From positions 82,312 through 146,311 of the forward strand of contig JASPKZ010009655.1 in assembly GCA_030220185.1 (NCBI GenBank): 64,000 bases of DNA, given 5' to 3'. Shown here in pieces: positions 1-10,044 of the stretch; position 1 is the first letter of the stretch; the number at the start of each line of letters is the position of its first letter. The notes beneath the pieces were generated by a model that did no database searches, was not told the origin of the DNA, and was given only the letters and a program-made list of their open reading frames with translations. A program made the translations under genes and the position numbers. The DNA is from Diploptera punctata (lineage: Eukaryota; Arthropoda; Insecta; Blattodea; Blaberidae).

Positions 1-774
1 GAAGTTATATTAAGCATTCGCGCATGCGCACTGCGTTTATGTAGAACTTCAATATAAGATAAATAGCACAATTTTCGTATATAAATAAATATTTAGAAAT
101 TGTAAAATGTATTTTATGAATAGTTGCAAAATGTTTAAAATAATACTAAATGTTATTATAAATAGTGAAAATATATAGTGCAACAGTGGCTTAAGAATGT
201 TGTATGGAAAATCATAGAATGTCACACATTAAAGTTGAGCCAAATTTTATAGTGTTATTTTATAATTTTTTTTATATTCTCAAATTGACGAATGAACAGG
301 CAAAATTTATAGTTGTACAAACGTCATATCTCTGGCGAAAAAAGTACAACGCCACTGAAACAAAAGATAAATTGACTACAAACATTGCATTAATATGGCA
401 AGCCATGTTAAAATGGCCGACAGACATCTGTAAATTTGCAACTTGGGAGTAATCAGGATTCGTCCCAAGGGGGGAGGGATGGGACGTGTTTGCCAAACCA
501 CGCCCACGCGAGCCTTGCAAACCAATCAGGTGTGACATTAGCCACGCCCGCGGGCCTGCATATGTCGCCAAGCACCTCCTTGAATTAGTCTTACATGAAC
601 TGTAATTACCAGCCCACTCATGCAGTACCGACAAGTGTCAATTCAAGTCATGACCCCTGTATCACCTCCTTCCAGCGTCGAACACTGGACTTGCAGTACA
701 AGCTGTAAACATTTCTACTCTAATGGTAGGCCTACATAGCACCCATTTGGAATATTTGTTATTAAATAAATAAA
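1..774. other. No gene recognised; left-edge sequence with a GC-rich patch
   Basis: No coding region could be supported. The first 450 bases are AT-rich. About 465-565 is relatively GC-rich and holds two CCACGCCC boxes (near 502 and 541) and a CCAAT box near 531, a mix that could be promoter-like. A short plus-strand reading frame (204-452) has no recognisable motif and I treat it as chance. Confidence 0.4.
19..30. promoter_or_regulatory. NRF1/EWG-type palindrome
   Basis: CGCGCATGCGCA matches the NRF1-family consensus YGCGCAYGCGCR (insect homologue: erect wing). It lies at the extreme left edge in otherwise AT-rich DNA. If functional it could belong to a promoter running off the window. A single 12-base match is weak evidence and no associated gene is visible. 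Confidence 0.3.
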
Positions 775-1375
775 TTTCAAGGTGTAGATCCTGTCAGAAG
801 TAAAATTGTACTGGACAATAAAATTTTGGAGCAGGTGAATAATTTTACATATCTAGGATGCAATATCTCATATGAAGAAGAAAAGGATGTAAATGCAAAA
901 ATATCTAAATTTTTAAGAATTTTAGGGTTAATAAATTCTATCTTCAAGCCACAGTTATTCCAAAAGCATTCAAGACTGAAAGTGTATAAAACACTGGCTC
1001 TTCCAACTCTTTTGTATGGCAGCGAAGTATGGACGTTGAAACAGAAGGATATACAGAGACTTAGATCTGCTGAAATGAGATATCTTCGGAGGACTGCAGG
1101 ATACACACTACTAGATCACAAAAAATGAAGACATCTTAGAAGAATTACACATGGAACCTTTAGAAAACAACATTTCTGATTATAAGTCAAGATGGATGCA
1201 ACATGTTCATCGAATGGAAGATCACAGAATACCCAAACAAATGTTAAGATATCAACCTGCAGGAAGAAGAAGACCAGGATGTCCACTCAAAAGACTTTTG
1301 GATGGTGTTTCTCTTGAGGCCGAAACAGGTCAACAAATGGCCTAAATTCGTGATGATGATGATGAAATAAATAAA
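775..1375 (+). pseudogene. LINE-B copy 1: 3' end of a non-LTR retrotransposon (RT C-terminus), 5'-truncated
   Basis: Frame 826-1128 contains FTYLGCNISYEE and later LPTLLYGSEVWTL, the thumb/C-terminal region typical of insect LINE reverse transcriptases. The protein continues in another frame (WMQHVHRMEDHRIPKQ, then GRRRPGCP) to a stop near 1345. The two frames are separated by one extra A in the A-run near 1120, so the copy is dead. The catalytic YADD part is absent. The 3' end runs into a TGATGATGATGA tail. A closely matching copy lies at 11,491-12,145 and extends slightly further 5', so truncation here is at about 775. Confidence 0.85.
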
Positions 1376-1519
1376 TAAAATTATCCTCAACTGGTGTCCA
1401 ACTCAGGGTCGTGTCGATGAATGAGATAAGATGAAACCCCAATGATTATAGAGGTCTGTGAACTACTAGGGAGCCGGCTGACCATCCCTGACCTACAATC
1501 ACATGGGCTGATGAACGAA

Positions 1520-1733
1520 ATGAAACGAAATGGATGAGATGAGATGAGTATATATGGAGAAATGGTGGAATGAAATCTGCGGCAGGAGAAAAATGGAAGG
1601 GACCCCGAGAAAAACCTGTCCAAGCTGACAAAACGGAGCTTGGGCAGGATTTTCTCGGGGCCTCTCCCGTTTTCCCCTGCCGCAAATTTCATTCCACCAT
1701 TTCCCCATACTCATCTCGTCCATTTCGTTTCAT
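1520..1733. repeat. Fold-back element, ~100-bp arms, 10-base loop
   Basis: Sequence 1520-1626 is repeated inverted at 1637-1733 with a loop of about 10 bases (1627-1636). The arms share ATGGTGGAATGAAAT, GCGGCAGG, CCCCGAGAAAA and CCAAGCT blocks. The arms have diverged by scattered substitutions and small indels, so this is an old hairpin and not an assembly fold. Overlapping short frames on both strands are by-products of the palindrome. It may be a fold-back or MITE-like element. I could not define a target-site duplication. Confidence 0.8.
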
Positions 1734-2039
1734 ATTTCGAAACTTATTCCTTTATAATATTATAATTATAATGTAAAATTGTGTAGGCCCTACTTTGTAG
1801 ATCCGTTTCCTCAATCTCTTAAAATTTTAATCAACTATAGGCCTTTCGGAACTGGTCTCATCATCAGTAGAAGGTAGTAAATGTGCTGTCACTGACCATC
1901 GATAAATTACTGTCTTATTAAATGTTGTGTTTTTTGAGACATTTCCTATCTGCAAAACCATAACAAATAAAACGCCATTACTTTATCGAGAGCCAGTGAC
2001 AATAGATCTGCTCCTTCAGCAGAAGACGGGTCTAGTCCG

Positions 2040-2886
2040 GAAAGGCCTGGAGTAAATAAAAGAAAATTAATGTGATTTTATGTTTAGTTGAATAAGTAAA
2101 TGGAAAAATAATTATAGGGCCTAAATTATATTTTTAGATACCCCGTGCTGATTACTCGGCGTTGCCCGGGAATCTACTTATCCCGATCTCTTTGACATAA
2201 ATGAGCTGAAATACGAAAATTAATGTGTTTTATGTTTAGTTAATTAATTAAAGGGAAAGAAATTATATCGTAGACCTAATTAGGCCTACTTTTAGATATC
2301 TCGTGCTGTTTACGCGGCGTTGTCCGGAAATCTACTCATCCCGATCTTCTTGGCGTAAATGAGCTGAAAGGCGAAAATGAATGTACTTCTTATGATTAGT
2401 TGAATAAGGAAATGAAAAATAATTATAAATGTAGGCCCTATATCGTAATTATTTTAAGAATCCCCGTGCTGATTACACGATGTTGCCCGGGAATCTACGC
2501 ACCTCGATGTAGGCCTACTTGGCATCAATGAAAGTCATTAATGGTTATTATGAGTTATCCGTAAGAGATAAACATGTGCTGTCCCGGGCTTTCTTGTAGA
2601 ACGTTTTGAGATATTAAATTCTGTGTAGCCTACATTAATTTTGTGTATTTGTCATGGTTTAGGCAGCGTAAGCCATTTAAGCGTCCATTGAGCTACTTTT
2701 TTCATGTTTTCCACTACAAAGGGCGATTTTTATGGGTGTAGGAGTTGAGTATCACAACACTCTTATAGGCTATGTTCATCCTGGGAATCTCCTGAACATT
2801 TTGCAAAAAGCCCCATCACAATCGGATCAACAGTATGGCCGCGCATAATGTAAGAACAAACAAACATTAAATTTTATATATTAGAT
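2040..2886 (+). repeat. Three tandem ~157-bp units plus a shared insect-repeat tail
   Basis: Three diverged tandem copies begin near 2062, 2215 and 2373. Each carries GAAAATNAATGT, then CGTGCTGATTAC or a variant, GTTGCCCGGGAATCTAC, CCCGATC and AATGAGCTGAAA or a degenerate version. After 2545 the sequence continues to a tail with CACAATCGGATCAACAG and AACAAACAAACATT (about 2810-2880). This layout (GGCAACGC core, ATCGG block, ACAAACAAAC tail) resembles repeats common in insect genomes. I cannot assign a transposon class. Confidence 0.6.
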
Positions 2887-3345
2887 TGTCAGTTTAACGT
2901 TTTTTGAGAGAAGTTGGGACAATTTCCCTGTAACGCATAAGAATATGTCTTTCAAGCATTCAGCCTATGCTTAATTTTTTTGTATACCTATAGACTATCT
3001 CATTCCTATTTGAAATTAATTATTATCCCTAGGTAGGCCTATTTCAGTTCAGCTACTTCTTCAAAATTTTCCTCAATTGTCATTAGCCGTCCATTTGCAT
3101 TATATAATGCATTTATATGTGTGACCATAGGCCTATATTCTGTTTTATTTATGTTTACTTCCAGTGCCATTTCTTATTGTTACTCAATAGAGGTCCTTAG
3201 TAACTCCTCGCTCTAGCTTAATAAAACTAAATTACATAAACTAACACCTTTTTAAGATAATACTATTGAGTTATAGCCCTCCATAATCCTCTAAAGGTTA
3301 GATGATTTACTTTAGTACAAAATTAAATAGTAGAGGGGCTCCTTT
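2887..3345 (-). pseudogene. LINE-A 5' segment, inverted (RT region), paired with 3356-3852
   Basis: On the minus strand this aligns with the YADD-proximal part of LINE-A seen at 33,553-34,450 and 47,104-47,931. It runs from the region matching CATAGAGTTGTAGG near 3265 to CAAAAAACGTTAAACTGA near 2900. The next part of the same element lies just downstream on the opposite strand and starts at the same element position. GGCCTA insertions are present at about 3030 and 3133. It is too diverged to encode protein. Confidence 0.8.
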
Positions 3346-3355
3346 AAAAAAATAT

Positions 3356-3852
3356 TAAGCTGAAAATATATAAAACTATTATTCTACCAGTTATATTATA
3401 TGGGTGCGAAACATGGACTCTTACTTTAAGGGAGGAAATGAGATTACGAGTATTTAAGAATAAAGTTCTTAGGAAAATTTTTGGACCAAAGAGAGATGAA
3501 CAGACAGGTGAATGGAGAAGACTACATAATAATGAACTACATGGTCTTTATAGGAAGCCAGATATAATAAGAACAGTTAAGTCTCGTAGACTGCGATGGG
3601 CAGGACATGTTGCTCGTAGGCCTATGAGGAATGAAAGACGCGCATGGAAACTTCTTGTAGGAAAGCCAGAAGGAAAACGTCCAGTTGGTAGATCGAGAAT
3701 GAGGTGGGAGAACAACATTAACTATGATTTGAGGGAAGTAGAATATACAGGGAATGATTGGAAAGCTTTGGCTCAGGATAGGGATGTATGGAGAGCTTAT
3801 GTCCGCGCGGTCATGAACCTACGGGTTCGATAGTGCCAGTGAGTAAGTAAGA
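3356..3852 (+). pseudogene. LINE-A 3' segment: RT C-terminal domain and (TAAG) tail
   Basis: The open frame 3438-3833 (131 residues) carries GPKRDEQTGEWRRLHNNEL, RRLRWAGHVAR, GKRPVGRSRMRWENN and DVWRAYVRA, the conserved C-terminal tail of LINE-A. Just upstream, YKTIILPVILYGCETWTL is readable in the same element. It ends at a TAG stop at 3831-3833, then GTGAGTAAGTAAG. The frame is intact because only this tail is kept; no endonuclease or catalytic RT core is here. GGCCTA is inserted near 3618 (VARR-PM in place of VARMG), adding two residues without breaking the frame. Confidence 0.9.
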
Positions 3853-4555
3853 GGGGATACTTCTACTCTTTGCATTTAACCTACTGTGAATTTCGAAAGT
3901 ATCAGAAAACTGTCTGCCTACACTTACCCTACTCTTTGTGCACCTACAAGATAGAGAGACCTACATAATTTTATATTATAATTTTAACGTTGTGTCTAAC
4001 ATGTGAACGGAGTTTTATTATGGGTTTTATTAATGTTGATTTCTTCTAGCCCGCTTAATGAATAGGCGCCCCAGGTTGGATTCCCTGTGGGGTAAGGAAT
4101 TTTCATTGTAAAATTTTAAATCTCGTTTTCAGGAGGCGTGATTGTGTACAATTTTAATGGCTAGATGGCGCAGGAGATGCCTGGATTAATTTATATATCC
4201 TCTGCAATACATAGGCCTAAATGAATGGTGGGCCTATAGGAAAATAATCAGATAAATCACATTTTCATCGAAATGGAACTTAAGGTGCTTTTACATGGCC
4301 CTATGTGAATTGGGTCCCGGTTGATTTCCAAATCTTATAAGCCTTATGTGGTCAGTTAACTGGGTTCTGGGTCCAAATATCATTCTCTAAATGTCTTATT
4401 TTTTGTTGGTTTTTAGGCCTACATGATTATATTCGGTGTTAAAGTTATTCTATTAATTTGTTATAAATAGAAATTCATTAATTGTTGACGAAAACAATTA
4501 AGAAATTAAAGAAGTGAACATAAATTTAAGCAATCATCCGTAAAGAGCATTCGTA
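3853..4555. other. Unassigned AT-rich sequence
   Basis: No coding region, RNA or repeat could be supported. It contains several TAGGCCTA or AGGCCTA motifs (about 4213 and 4415) and no open frame worth noting. Confidence 0.4.
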
Positions 4556-4682
4556 TAGACCTACTGTAGAGTGGCAGACAAGGCCTTAAGGCCTTAACTC
4601 TGCCAGGTAAAATAAAGGCTGTTATGTTATTATTATTATTATTATTAAATTATTATTATTATTAAATTATTATTAATATTAA

Positions 4683-4715
<33 letters not shown>

Positions 4716-4720
4716 ACATT
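4556..4720 (+). repeat. LINE-type 3' end with AAGGCCTTAAGGCCTT hairpin and (ATT)n tail
   Basis: The sequence around 4570-4620 (AAGGCCTTAAGGCCTT, AACTCTGCCAGGTAAAATAA) is followed by an impure (ATT)n tract. Similar 3' ends occur at 12,700-12,822 (plus) and, inverted, at 19,692-19,770. Loss of everything upstream is typical of severe 5' truncation. The parent family is not identified. Confidence 0.55.
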
Positions 4721-5195
4721 CAAAATAGGTTTCTTCTTCTTTCATTTTAATCTAACTGATATCAGGATACTTCCTATAAAAACAATTTTTCAATAAAGTT
4801 TACTAAAGAAGGTTACAATGAAAAAGAACAGTTAATTGCTGAATAAATCCCTACCACAATTGACAATGCTGACAAAGACATACATTAGCCCTAATATGTA
4901 GAATAGGTGATAAAATAAAATAAGTTAAAATGTACCTTCTTAGGTCAGAGCTGTCGCCCTCAACTTATAAAATATGTATGCTTTTTGTCTGAAGGCGTTT
5001 CAGAATCTCGAATCCATCTTCAGCAGGTCTTTCTTCGCTACATTACTTGATGTGTGATGGTGCTGGTCCTTAGATTTAGTTTTATGACTATCCACCTCAA
5101 CGGTTTTAACATTGAATTTTATTACCTATAGGCTGTATAATAGGTGAAATTTAAATTTTTACATTGAGTCTAAAAATACTTTTTAGGCCTGTTTT
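4721..5195. other. Unassigned AT-rich sequence
   Basis: Nothing recognisable apart from short AT-rich runs. No open frame or RNA motif was seen. Confidence 0.4.
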
Positions 5196-5500
5196 CTTCT
5201 TCTTCTCCTTCTTCTACGGCGCTACAGCCAGATGTTGGGCCTCGACCTCCTGTATTAAAGCCCCACCAAATCTACCTATCCAGTGTCTTCCTTTTCTAGT
5301 TCCTCACTCCTAGAATCTTCTTTGCATCCTCGTCCTCAGTAACAATCCTTCTGTTCCTCGGTCTTCCCACTCTTCTCTTACCCCCTATAGATGTGTAAGT
5401 ATAGAATTTTCTTTGGGATAGGCCTACGTCTATTCTCCATGCGATGGACATGCCCTGTCCACTCAAGTCTTTTGAGTTCAAATATCATGGAAATATTCTA
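5196..5500 (-). pseudogene. Probable LINE 3' end with (GAAGAAG) tail
   Basis: On the minus strand a degenerate reading contains WRIDVG and GKRRVGRPRNRR, a common motif in the C-terminal tails of insect LINE RT proteins. It terminates in a GAAGAAGAAG-type tail (TTCTTCTTCTCCTTCTTC on plus at about 5196). Short and diverged; family not assigned. Confidence 0.5.
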
Positions 5501-5574
5501 CACGTTTCCTTATAGGCCTACAGCTCATATAGCTCACTATTAGGCCTATATCTACTAGGCCATTATTTTAACAC

Positions 5575-5915
5575 AACATGATAAGACAATAACAAAGATT
5601 GGAAGCAGCTGAGATGAGATTTTTTAGGAAATATAGCAGGATATATTCTGCTGGATAAGAAGAGGAATGAAGATATAAGAAAGGCTAAATATTTTCAAAC
5701 TGACAGACCGAATAATTAAATAGGCCTTTAGCAACGACTGGAAAGAACATATTGATAGAATGCCAGAAGGAAGATTTCCAAAATTACTGCTAAATTATAA
5801 ACCGCACGGAAGGAGAAATGTTGGACGCCCACACAGAAGATGGTCTGAACAATTCTAGCTTTCATGAAACCGGAACGAGCCAACAGGCTTAATCCCTGGA
5901 TGATGATAATAATAA
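5575..5915 (+). pseudogene. LINE-C 3' end (+), broken
   Basis: Reads as the C-terminal RT tail in several frames: a QRLEAAEMRFFRN-like stretch near 5600, then H-DR-P-GR-PK, GRRNVGRPHRRW and a stop, followed by GAAACCGGAACGAGCCAA, AATCCCTGGATGATGATAA and an AAT tail. The same family lies on the minus strand at 25,621-26,480 and 28,186-28,720. A TAGGCCTTT insertion occurs near 5722. Frameshifts and stops make it non-coding. Confidence 0.75.
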
Positions 5916-6444
5916 TAAATTATTCAGAGACGATTCCAGTCAGACTCCACGCAGTGTTCCTGCGTAACTTAATTTTTATAGGCTGAGATTCAATTAACCT
6001 GTTAATGTAGCATATACCATATAGGCCTAAATTAGTGTTTTCGAAGAGACCTACCAGATAAGCCTCGCTTGGCTTCCTGTAGGGTCATGATGGCCGAGCT
6101 CTGGAAGCGAAGATCTTGACGTCCTGTGCTATTTCTCGAACTAAGGGCTGGAAGGGCAACATTCGGACGAAAAGCTCCGTTTTCTTATAACCTACATGCG
6201 CCTAAGCTTATAGGGTATAGCCTATATATGGGTCCCAGTTTATCTAATACCCTTTTTGACCCGGGATCAATCTACCGTATTTTCTAGGATCGTGAACCAG
6301 TTTACCGTGCCGCTTTAGATTCTCCATGGAGAGGACTATCCTTTAGAAGTGTAGGCCTAAAACATAAAAAAATAGTTTAGTCATGGGTTTATTCATTTAT
6401 TCATATTCAATAGGCCTATTTGGAATAGGCCTACAGGTAAAGTT
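5916..6444. other. Unassigned sequence
   Basis: No supported gene. TAGGCCTA motifs occur repeatedly (about 6020, 6350, 6410, 6425). Confidence 0.4.
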
Positions 6445-7015
6445 CTTAGAGAAATAACGCCGAGCAACAAAAACTTTTTTTTTCTCAGAAAGAAAAATAT
6501 GTGATTCTGATATTTTTTTTTTCCTCAATTCAACTATAATAGGCTATCGGTTTTCTCCATCACGGAAGGTTTCCGAGAGACAGGAATTTATAATTTCAAA
6601 CACTTTAATATTTTCTACATTCGTATCTACAAAATATTCGAATATTTGGACTCGCCTAGAAAGTAAGAAATGACGACTTTCTGCTATATTTCATCCCTCT
6701 TGATGGTCCAACAATAATCGGCCAGCATATTAGGAATCCATTTGCCTCGATAGGCCTATATCTTTTCCATAGTTGAAACCATTTGAGTTAGCTCATTTGG
6801 TCTTATTTGAAAATAAACAAATGCACGATAACACGTTTAGGCCTATTAAAAATAATTATCTAAATCCATTAATTGAAATTGAAATAAAGAAAAACTGTGG
6901 GTGATGGAGAAATTCCGAATACATATTTGAAAACACGATAAAAAACTGCATTAAGTACAACTATTGGTAGGCCTATTCATGAGACAAAAATCAAGTTGAC
7001 CCGTGTAATTGTTGG
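6445..7015 (-). mobile_element. R2 copy 1: TIR-bearing element, older copy with GGCCTA scars
   Basis: Aligns inverted with 29,028-29,575. Shared blocks include GAGCAACAAAA, ATATTAGGAATCCATTTGCC, CCATTAATTGAAATTGAAAT and the end near CATGAGAC. The minus strand holds the remains of the short peptide region seen in copy 2 (MLADYC...KRD). Relative to copy 2, this copy has exact additions of GGCCTA after TA at about 6754, 6840 and 6969, and of a five-base version near 6543. No active coding potential. Confidence 0.75.
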
Positions 7016-7405
7016 ATCAATGAGAGATAAACAGACAGGCGAATGGAGAAGACTACAGAATACCGGGCTAACTGGTCTTTATGGGAAACTAGATGCACTA
7101 AGAAGAGTTACGATAGGCCTAAGTCTCGTAGACTGCGATGGACAGGAGATGTGGTACGGATGTTGAATGGAAGAGGGGGGTGGAAATACTTTATACGAGA
7201 AGCAGAGCAAAAGCACCCGAATAGGGGCCTGTCAATAATAGAGGTGCGAGGATCATTTTGAATCAATAGATTATGAAGTGGTGGTAGCTCTAGATTATAC
7301 AGGAGGATGATTGGAAAACATTAACTCAGACTTTATTTGTATGGAGATCTCTATGTCCGCACGGACATGAACCTGCGGTTTCTATAGTGCTCGTGAGTTG
7401 GTTAT
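7016..7405 (+). pseudogene. LINE-A 3' end, degenerate
   Basis: Similar to 3438-3852: AGAGATAAACAGACAGGCGA at 7022, then AAGTCTCGTAGACTGCGATGG at about 7120 and TATGTCCGCACGGACATGAA at about 7350, ending at ATAGTGCTCGTGAGTTGG. Many substitutions and indels break the frame. GGCCTA lies within an 11-base extra segment near 7110. Confidence 0.8.
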
Positions 7406-7638
7406 TAGCCTGTTATTAGCTATTTTTATTTTTATTTTTATTGTTGTTATTTCTAGTAGGCTCATCTATTCCTATTATTATTATTAATTATTATTATTAT
7501 TATTAGGGGCCTATTTACTATAGGTTAAGGTAAGGACATCTAGCATTCGGTGTTTTTAAGCCAGCAACGGGGTTTCCTTTTAAATAGGCCTGAATAGAAA
7601 ACAAAATTATTATTAATTATTATTATTATTTGTTTTAC

Positions 7639-7671
<33 letters not shown>

Positions 7672-7675
7672 TAAT
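7406..7675. repeat. (ATT)n-rich low-complexity stretch
   Basis: Impure ATT tracts occur around 7475-7504 and 7608-7672, with about 100 bases of unassigned sequence between them. No gene. Confidence 0.6.
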
Positions 7676-7855
7676 AGATATATAGATCATCGATTGATTA
7701 ATGTCTTTGACATCTTCAGATTCCTAACAGCCAATTTTGTCGGTCCATCCAATCTCCTGACTGTAGATGTTTCTCCTTCATGTATAAATATATTCCCTGA
7801 TTCCAGGAGGTTTTAGGTCTTCGTCTGCTTCGTGTTCCCTCAGGTTTCCAGTCCA
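7676..7855 (-). pseudogene. LINE-D 3' fragment, inverted relative to 8140-8935
   Basis: TAGATCATCGATTGATTAAT, GTCTTTGACATC, CCAATTTTGTCGGTCCATCC, CAATCTCCTG and CCAGGAGGTTTTAGGTCTTC all recur as reverse complement at 8780-8935. Only the extreme 3' end is present. It is separated from its inverted partner by a (ATT)n tract (7865-7911). Confidence 0.75.
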
Positions 7856-7861
7856 AAAAAC

Positions 7862-7862
7862 A

Positions 7863-7911
<49 letters not shown>

Positions 7912-7925
7912 TACTTACTTACTTA
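7862..7925. repeat. (ATT)n and (TTAC)n tracts
   Basis: About sixteen ATT units followed by TTACTTACTTACTTA. The TTAC tail matches the minus-strand form of the LINE-A (TAAG)n tail, so it may be all that remains of a LINE-A insertion. Confidence 0.6.
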
Positions 7926-8139
7926 GAGCCTACTTACTTACTAGAGGTTGAAAGAAAAAATGCTATAGACTATCGTAAAAAGCAGTTCCTAGTAATAAAA
8001 ATAAAATTATTATTATTATTATTATTATTAACATTATCATTAATTCCGTCACTATTAGGCTGCTTGTAAATACTATTAGAACTGCTATCATCAATAATAT
8101 ATTATCAATTGACCACTTTTTTATATTATTGTTATTATT

Positions 8140-8935
8140 AGTCATGACTAGAAAATTAATAGAAGAATATAAAAAATGGGGAATAATTTTGAACATGAAA
8201 AATCAAAATATTTATCAATTGTGAACCAGAACAAGATTTAATTTTGGAGACTGGAGAAACAAAAAATCTTGTAGTGTGATCACATATTTAGGTATTAAAA
8301 TAAATAAAAATTATTTTGCACATTGTGCGCATTTTACTATTATTAAAATAAATAAAAATGAGAGTTATGAAGAGGAAGTAAGAAATAGAAATAGGCTAAT
8401 AAAGGAAAATTTGCATTTCTTTGCCTCAATGTAATATTGTAGGATAAAAATATAAGTAATAAAAATGAAATGAAGTATTAGGCTATACAATTGTTAAAAG
8501 CATTATTACTAATGGAGCAGAACTTTGGCCATTAACAACAAAAACAAATAGGTCTAAGTATATTTTGGTAACGGAAATGGATTTTATACGAAGGGCAGCT
8601 AGAATTTCAAGAGGAGAAAAAAATTAGGAACTTAGTTATAAGGGAGACAATGAAGATTGAAGACACTATTTTAGATTATATTAAAACTCAGCAATTAAGA
8701 TGGTACAGACATGTCCAACGAATGGAAGAGGATCGGCTACCAAAATCTGTTTTGGTATTGAAACCTGAGGGAAGACGAGGCAGAGGAAGACCTAAAACCT
8801 CCTGGAGTCAAGGAATATAGCCTATTTATACATGAAGGAGAAACATCTACAACCAGGAGATTGGATGGACCGACAAAATTGGCTACTGGGAATCGGACGA
8901 TGTCAAAGACATTAATCAACCGATGATCTATATAT
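8140..8935 (+). pseudogene. LINE-D: RT C-terminal half, broken
   Basis: Plus-strand fragments read as a LINE C-terminus across frames: an HLGI-like stretch near 8285, a TNGAELWPL-like stretch near 8510 (LINE-A has YGCETWTL here), then DYIKTQQLRWYRHVQRMEE (about 8668-8730), RLPKSVLVLKPEGRRGRGRP (about 8733-8792) and W-DRQNWLLGIGRCQRH near 8860. Multiple stops and frameshifts. An inverted 3' fragment lies at 7676-7855. Confidence 0.75.
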
Positions 8936-9059
8936 TATTAGTCTACATTTATTAATATTTTACTATTATAGTTATTAATCCTACTATTAGGCTACTAGTA
9001 GGCCCATAATTATAATTATTAGCCTACCATTACAGTATCATCGGGCCTGTTATTATTTG

Positions 9060-9062
9060 ACA

Positions 9063-9104
<42 letters not shown>
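9060..9104. repeat. (ATT)n microsatellite
   Basis: Perfect ATT run of about fifteen units directly abutting the TTACTTACTTACTCAC tail of the LINE-A copy that follows. Confidence 0.8.
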
Positions 9105-9107
<3 letters not shown>

Positions 9108-9526
9108 TTACTTACTTACTCACTGGCACTATCGAACCCGTAGGTTCATGGCCGCGCGGACTTAAGCTCTCCATACATCCCTATCCGGAGCTAATGTTTT
9201 CCAATCATTCCCTGTATAATCTACTTCCCTCAAATCATAGTTAATGTTATTCTCCCACCTCATTCTTGGTCTACCAACTGGGCGTTTTCCCTCTGGCTTT
9301 CCTACAAGAAGCTTCCATGCAAGTCTTTCATTCCCCATACGTGCAACATGTCCTGCCTATCGCAGTCTACGAGACTTAGGCTAACTGTTCTTATTATATC
9401 TGGTTTCCTATAAAGACCATGTAGTTCATTGTGATGTAGTCTTCTCCATTCACCTGTCCATCTCTCTTTGGTCCAAAAGTTTTCCTAAGTACTTTTTTCT
9501 CAAATACTTGTAATCTCCTTTCCTCC
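9105..9526 (-). pseudogene. LINE-A 3' end (-), near-consensus
   Basis: Minus-strand copy starting with the (TTAC)n/CACTGGCACTATCGAACCCG 3' terminus and running 5' to the CTCCTTTCCTCCC block. It keeps the DVWRAYVRA, MRWENN and GHVARM-equivalent regions. A few stops and an indel at about 9380 (CTTAGGCTAACTG where other copies have CTTAACTG) break the frame. It is 5'-truncated at an (ATT)n tract. Confidence 0.85.
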
Positions 9527-9590
<64 letters not shown>

Positions 9591-9591
9591 T
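9527..9591. repeat. (ATT)n microsatellite at a LINE-A truncation point
   Basis: About twenty-one ATT units directly join the 5' truncation of the preceding LINE-A copy to unrelated sequence. Confidence 0.8.
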
Positions 9592-9889
9592 GAGGGGAGG
9601 AGATGCTGGATGACGCATGCAACATCGCAACATTTCCAATTAAAATATCCCTCCCTCTTATGGTTGAACAATAACTTGTTAGTTCCTGTGTTGTATTCTT
9701 TTCGAAACCAAACCCACTCAGTCTGCTGTCACATGAGCACGTCATTTCAAATTTAAATGTTGTGTAAGGTCCTGAAGAAGGGAGACCAAAACAAGCGCTG
9801 CATGTGGCAACTACTACACCCTAGTCACAAAGAAGGAAAACATTTTTCATACGTGTCTTAACGATTACAAGATTATATTTAATTTAGAG
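9592..9889. other. Unassigned sequence
   Basis: No gene recognised and no match noticed elsewhere in the window. Confidence 0.4.
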
Positions 9890-9966
9890 GGGAGAAAAAG
9901 TAGGAGCCTTAACCTCCTACTACCCCAGGGGCCTCCGGGCCTGTTGTGGGATCACTTTACTTTACT
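9890..9966 (+). mobile_element. SINE-2 3' fragment (+)
   Basis: Contains GGAGCCTTAACCTCCTACTA, CGGGCCTGTTGTGGGATCAC and the TTTACTTTACTT tail, the SINE-2 3' end known from 21,895-22,121 and 55,109-55,403. The tRNA-like head is missing, consistent with 5' truncation. Confidence 0.8.
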
Positions 9967-10044
9967 TAGGTATATGATGAATCTCATTCTGCAAGAAATT
10001 TCCTCTCCTCTATTAGCATGTTCTCAAAAAACTGGTCAGAACTA

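Noticed and set aside
9450..9745. Frames with poly-Asn or poly-Ile runs (also at 12.8, 16.7, 22.9 and 32.7 kb)
   Set aside because: These are translations of (ATT)n/(AAT)n microsatellites and LINE sequence, not proteins.
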